Assembly: GCF_030068605.1 (NCBI RefSeq)
Contig: NZ_JASJOU010000009.1
Location: 186,001 to 250,000 of the forward strand
DNA: 64,000 nt
Direction of reading: 5' to 3'
Origin: Xanthocytophaga agilis
GTDB lineage: Bacteria; Bacteroidota; Bacteroidia; Cytophagales; 172606-1
Below are positions 61,028-64,000 of the stretch, in pieces (position 1 is the first letter of the stretch; every line of letters begins with the position of its first letter). The position numbers and the translations under genes were made by a program. Below the pieces are notes generated by a model that worked only from the letters and a program-made list of their open reading frames with translations, was not told the DNA's origin and did not search any database.

Positions 61028-63403
61028 ATGAATACGTACAAGATACTTCAAAGAATAGCCCTCTACAGCTTACTACTATTCATTGGAGGAATATTCGGTA
61101 ACAGCCTGCAAGCTCAGGAGAACTGTCAATTATCGGTTAGTGGCACAGTAGTACATTCCCAGCAACAACCTTTTCCAGGGGCGGTTGTATTTATTGTTGA
61201 GCTAAAGCAAGGGACTACTACAGATGAGAAAGGGCGCTATCATATTGATCATGTTTGTCCAGGTACCTATACAGTTATTTGCCAATATGTAGGCCACCAC
61301 ACAGACTCTACCTATATTCAGATAACCAAGTCGCAAGGTAATCTTAACTTTCATCTGGACGAGATGGAAGAAACGCTGGAAACCGTTGTGGTACAAGGCA
61401 CTCATCAGGAAAATGCGACTTTACTACCACAACAATCGTTACAAGGCAAGGATCTGGAACGTATACAAGGCATAGCGCTGGGTGAAATGGTCAAGACACT
61501 GCCAGGTCTGAATTCTATTCAAACAGGTCCCAGTATTTCCAAACCTGTTATCCATGGTCTGCATAGCAACCGGGTACTGATTCTCAATAACGGTATCAGG
61601 CAAGAAGGTCAACAATGGGGTAGCGAACATGCACCTGAGATAGATCCGTTTGTAGCCAAACGAATTACAATTATCAAAGGAGCCTCCAGTGTCAGATATG
61701 GGGCTGATGCTATAGGGGGAGTGATTATGGTAGAACCAGATCCTCTGCCACAAACCAATAAGATTTCAGGAGAAATAAACCTTCACGCATTTAGTAATAA
61801 CCGTCAAGGGACAGTATCAGGTTTGATGGAAGGTGGATTAAAAAAAATAAATGGCTTAGGATGGCGTGTACAGGGAACGTATAAAAAGGCAGGTACTTCA
61901 CGTACTCCAGACTATTATCTTACCAATTCCCAATTTGAGGAAGCAAACGTTTCTGCAGCAACAGGGTATAAAACCGCTAAGTATGGCTTCGATGTATTTT
62001 TCAGCCATTTCTCAACCAAGATAGGCATATTCACCGGATCACATATCGGCAACCAAACGGATCTGGAAAATGCCATCAATGCAGACCGTCCACTGGTATC
62101 ATCCAAATTTTCCTATAGTATAGGCAGGCCTTATCAGGACATCTCTCACAATCTGGCTAAAGCCAATGCATTCTACATCAGTCCGGCCTTGGGTAAATTC
62201 AGTTTATTATTCGGGTATCAGTATAATTTCCGGCAGGAATACGATGCACCTTCTGTACGAAGTACCAATATCCGATTCCGTTTGTACACTTACACCTATG
62301 AGTTGCTGTGGGAACACAAATCTTTACTACCCAATACAACTGGAACAATAGGAGTATCTACTGTCTATCAGGGTAATAATGTAGGTGGGAATGTGTACTT
62401 AATCCCTAACTTTAACAATCAGGGTATAGGTGGATTTATCATCGAAAAATGGGCTAAAAACCAGTGGCAGGCAGAAGCAGGCCTCCGCTACGATTATAGG
62501 CATCTTGATGTGTATCGCAGAAAGCAAGGGAGTCAAAGTGTAATCTCTCCTGGTTATACATATACAAGTTTTTCAGGTACATTAGGTACGACCTATCAAC
62601 CCCATCAAAATCTTAGTATTAATCTGAACTTTTCTTCTGCCTGGAGGCCACCTACTGCTGCAGAACTATATAGTGCAGGTGTACATCATGGAGCAGCTGC
62701 CTATGAAAAAGGAGACTCAGCGCTTTCTATTGAGCAGTCGTATCATACTACAGTTAGTCTTAACTGGAAACCTACAGATAAACTCAGTGTAGATATTGGT
62801 GTATATTCCAATTATATGCCAGGCTATATTTATCTCAAACCGGATTCTGTACCGATTGTAACCATCCGTGGAGCATTTCCAGCTTATACCTATACCCAGA
62901 CCAATGCACTCTTTAAAGGCCTGGATGCTACTCTGAAATATCAGTTTCTGCCTTACCTGTCCTGGCAAGGCAAACTCGCCATGGTACGGGCATTGAACAG
63001 AACCACGGATGAGTATTTGCCTTGGATACCAACAGATCGGATCGAAAACACCCTCCGCTTTGAGAAAAAAAAATGGAAGAAACTTACCAATGTATATGTA
63101 GCTATTAGTGTTCTGAATGTGTCTAAACAAAGGCGAATTCCTCCTACTTATACAACCACTACTACTGAAGGTGGAGCTACCCGTACTATTTATGTAGGAG
63201 ACTTTGCGCCTCCTCCAGTAGGTTATATGCTACTGAGTACAGATATGGGCTTTGCATGGCCTATTGGGAAATATATAGCTGATATTGGAGTATCAGGTCA
63301 GAATTTGGCCAACGTCCGATACCGGGACTATTTAAACCGTTTTCGCTACTTCTCAGATGAGATTGGTCGAAATATAATCATACGGTTAAAATTCAGTTTC
63401 TAA
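61028..63403 (+). CDS. TonB-dependent receptor, ZnuD-like
   Basis: A 791-residue outer-membrane receptor. Signal peptide (about 1-30), a carboxypeptidase-regulatory-like domain (about 35-115, VSGTVVHSQQQPFPGAVVFIV), a plug domain (about 120-245, with LGEMVKTLPGLNSIQTGPSISKPVIHGLHSNRVLILNNGIRQEGQQWGSEHAPEID) and a 22-strand barrel ending RNIIIRLKFSF with terminal Phe. The plug sequence NNGIRQEGQQWGSEHAPEID is of the kind seen in zinc or metal receptors such as ZnuD. The shared TTGCAA operator with the next lipoprotein gene supports metal-dependent control. The metal is inferred. Confidence 0.85.
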   Translation: MNTYKILQRIALYSLLLFIGGIFGNSLQAQENCQLSVSGTVVHSQQQPFPGAVVFIVELKQGTTTDEKGRYHIDHVCPGTYTVICQYVGHHTDSTYIQITKSQGNLNFHLDEMEETLETVVVQGTHQENATLLPQQSLQGKDLERIQGIALGEMVKTLPGLNSIQTGPSISKPVIHGLHSNRVLILNNGIRQEGQQWGSEHAPEIDPFVAKRITIIKGASSVRYGADAIGGVIMVEPDPLPQTNKISGEINLHAFSNNRQGTVSGLMEGGLKKINGLGWRVQGTYKKAGTSRTPDYYLTNSQFEEANVSAATGYKTAKYGFDVFFSHFSTKIGIFTGSHIGNQTDLENAINADRPLVSSKFSYSIGRPYQDISHNLAKANAFYISPALGKFSLLFGYQYNFRQEYDAPSVRSTNIRFRLYTYTYELLWEHKSLLPNTTGTIGVSTVYQGNNVGGNVYLIPNFNNQGIGGFIIEKWAKNQWQAEAGLRYDYRHLDVYRRKQGSQSVISPGYTYTSFSGTLGTTYQPHQNLSINLNFSSAWRPPTAAELYSAGVHHGAAAYEKGDSALSIEQSYHTTVSLNWKPTDKLSVDIGVYSNYMPGYIYLKPDSVPIVTIRGAFPAYTYTQTNALFKGLDATLKYQFLPYLSWQGKLAMVRALNRTTDEYLPWIPTDRIENTLRFEKKKWKKLTNVYVAISVLNVSKQRRIPPTYTTTTTEGGATRTIYVGDFAPPPVGYMLLSTDMGFAWPIGKYIADIGVSGQNLANVRYRDYLNRFRYFSDEIGRNIIIRLKFSF

Positions 63404-63461
63404 TCACAGCCTTTGCTCAGAGAAATTTGGAGTAGTGAGACAATTATTCTTTAGAATTTTA

Positions 63462-63478
63462 TTGCAACAATGTAGCAC
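63462..63478. promoter_or_regulatory. Degenerate TTGCAA-N5 operator, site 2
   Basis: TTGCAA-CAATG-TAGCAC keeps the left half of the TTGCAA-N5-TTGCAA palindrome exactly and the right half in part. It lies where the -33 box of the lipoprotein gene should be. Confidence 0.45.
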
Positions 63479-63494
63479 AAACAAAAACTTTCCT

Positions 63495-63516
63495 TACATT
63501 TGCAACACAATTGCAA
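63495..63516 (+). promoter_or_regulatory. Lipoprotein promoter with overlapping operator, site 3
   Basis: The -7 box TACATTTG (63495-63502) overlaps TTGCAA-CACAA-TTGCAA (63500-63516), a perfect copy of the operator at 60949. Binding would cover the start site. Confidence 0.65.
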
Positions 63517-63541
63517 TAGTTCCACATTAATCCAGATTGCT

Positions 63542-64000
63542 ATGACAAACCACACATTCAAAACCATGCTACTATGGACGGGTATCGCTTCATTGGCTGT
63601 GTTCAGCAGTTGTTCCAAAGAAGATGATCCAGAACCTTTAGAACAGGAGTTAATTACAACAGTTACGTTATCACTAACTAAGTCAGGTAGTTCGACTCCT
63701 GTAAGTATTTCCTTTAAAGATCCGGAAGGTGATGGAAGTGGTACTATTACGCCGGATACCCTGGTGCTTGAAGCTAACGCAAGCTATACAGGAGCTTTAA
63801 CGATCCTAAATGAAACGCTTTCTTCTACAGCAGAAGGATATAATGTAACAGCCGAGATCGAAGAGGAAGCAATTGCTCACCAGTTTTATTATCAGGCAAC
63901 AGGAGCACAGTTGACTGTAACAACTACAGACGTAGACAGTAATAACTTGCCATTAGGTCTAAAATCTACCATTGCAACTACTACAGCATCTAAAGGCACA
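63542..64000 (+). CDS. Lipoprotein downstream of the TonB receptor (partial)
   Basis: The first 153 residues are visible; the gene runs past the right edge. A lipoprotein signal peptide (MLLWTGIASLAVFSSCSKED, acceptor Cys about 24) is followed by an acidic linker and a beta-rich domain (ELITTVTLSLTKSGSSTPVSISFKDPEGDGSGTITPDTLVLEANASYTGAL, then TEGYNVTAEIEEEAIAHQFYYQATGAQLTVTTTDVDSNNLPLG). Small lipoproteins of this kind accompany TonB receptors of the ZnuD type in Bacteroidota and are sometimes named as type 1 periplasmic-binding-fold proteins. It shares operators with the receptor gene. Confidence 0.75.
   Translation, partial: MTNHTFKTMLLWTGIASLAVFSSCSKEDDPEPLEQELITTVTLSLTKSGSSTPVSISFKDPEGDGSGTITPDTLVLEANASYTGALTILNETLSSTAEGYNVTAEIEEEAIAHQFYYQATGAQLTVTTTDVDSNNLPLGLKSTIATTTASKGT

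Overview
The window is about 64 kb of an AT-rich chromosome from a member of the Bacteroidota, most likely a Cytophagales-type soil or water bacterium. The evidence is sequence-internal: several upstream regions carry the Bacteroidota promoter form (TTTG, about 19 bases, then TAnnTTTG) and there is little Shine-Dalgarno signal. The content also fits: a TonB-dependent receptor with a carboxypeptidase-like N-terminal domain, DUF5916, DUF1080 and DUF4468 proteins, PadR-linked FtsX permeases, LytTR and TPR-kinase signalling, and GH43 glycan degradation. No rRNA, tRNA, CRISPR array, insertion sequence or prophage was recognised.

Layout. 1-4.5 kb: partial TerC, AsmA-like protein, aldose-epimerase-like protein and an unlisted 55-residue membrane peptide. 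4.5-7.4 kb: a sulfur-stress module (ArsR-type regulator, TauE/SafE permease, metallo-beta-lactamase/rhodanese protein) with the same palindromic operator in front of the regulator and of the permease. 7.7-11 kb: LytTR regulator and DUF5916 protein. 11-23 kb: sugar metabolism, with a GMC dehydrogenase and its small subunit, a DUF1080 3-keto-glycoside enzyme, an orphan HigA-like regulator, nucleoside hydrolase, an unclassified glycosidase divergent from a MarR regulator with an SGNH hydrolase, and a large GH43 protein. 23-31.5 kb: three tandem MacB/FtsX-type permeases behind a PadR regulator; the first of them is frameshifted. 31.8-41.8 kb: secreted and membrane hypotheticals, phosphosulfolactate synthase, a cysteine-free redoxin, a sterol-desaturase-like enzyme, cysteine desulfurase with a SAM-I-like leader and a Cys-rich micro-ORF, a DUF4468 protein, a catalytically dead SRAP protein and a bacterial nitric oxide synthase oxygenase. 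42.3-50 kb: TPR histidine kinase, SBF-like transporter, lipoproteins, and MFS/HMA-like/TetR genes. 50.3-60 kb: housekeeping block (coaX, outer-membrane protein, lptC, CNNM protein, 5-formyl-THF cyclo-ligase, def, FabZ-like, ruvX, hemerythrin protein, S41 protease). 60-64 kb: a gene-free kilobase with two unusual repeat structures, then a ZnuD-like TonB receptor and a partial lipoprotein that share a TTGCAA-N5-TTGCAA operator.

Themes. Sulfur recurs: persulfide oxidation and probable sulfite export, sulfite-using ComA, cysteine desulfurase under a probable SAM riboswitch. Nitric oxide appears as a synthase and as a hemerythrin repair-type protein with an FNR-like palindrome upstream. Several proteins keep a fold but have lost catalytic residues (SRAP, redoxin, first rhodanese domain, FabZ-like, DUF542). 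The strongest candidates for something new are the riboswitch/micro-ORF leader at 38212-38445, the G-tract inverted repeat at 60552-60816 and the TTGCGGT repeat cluster at 60122-60293.
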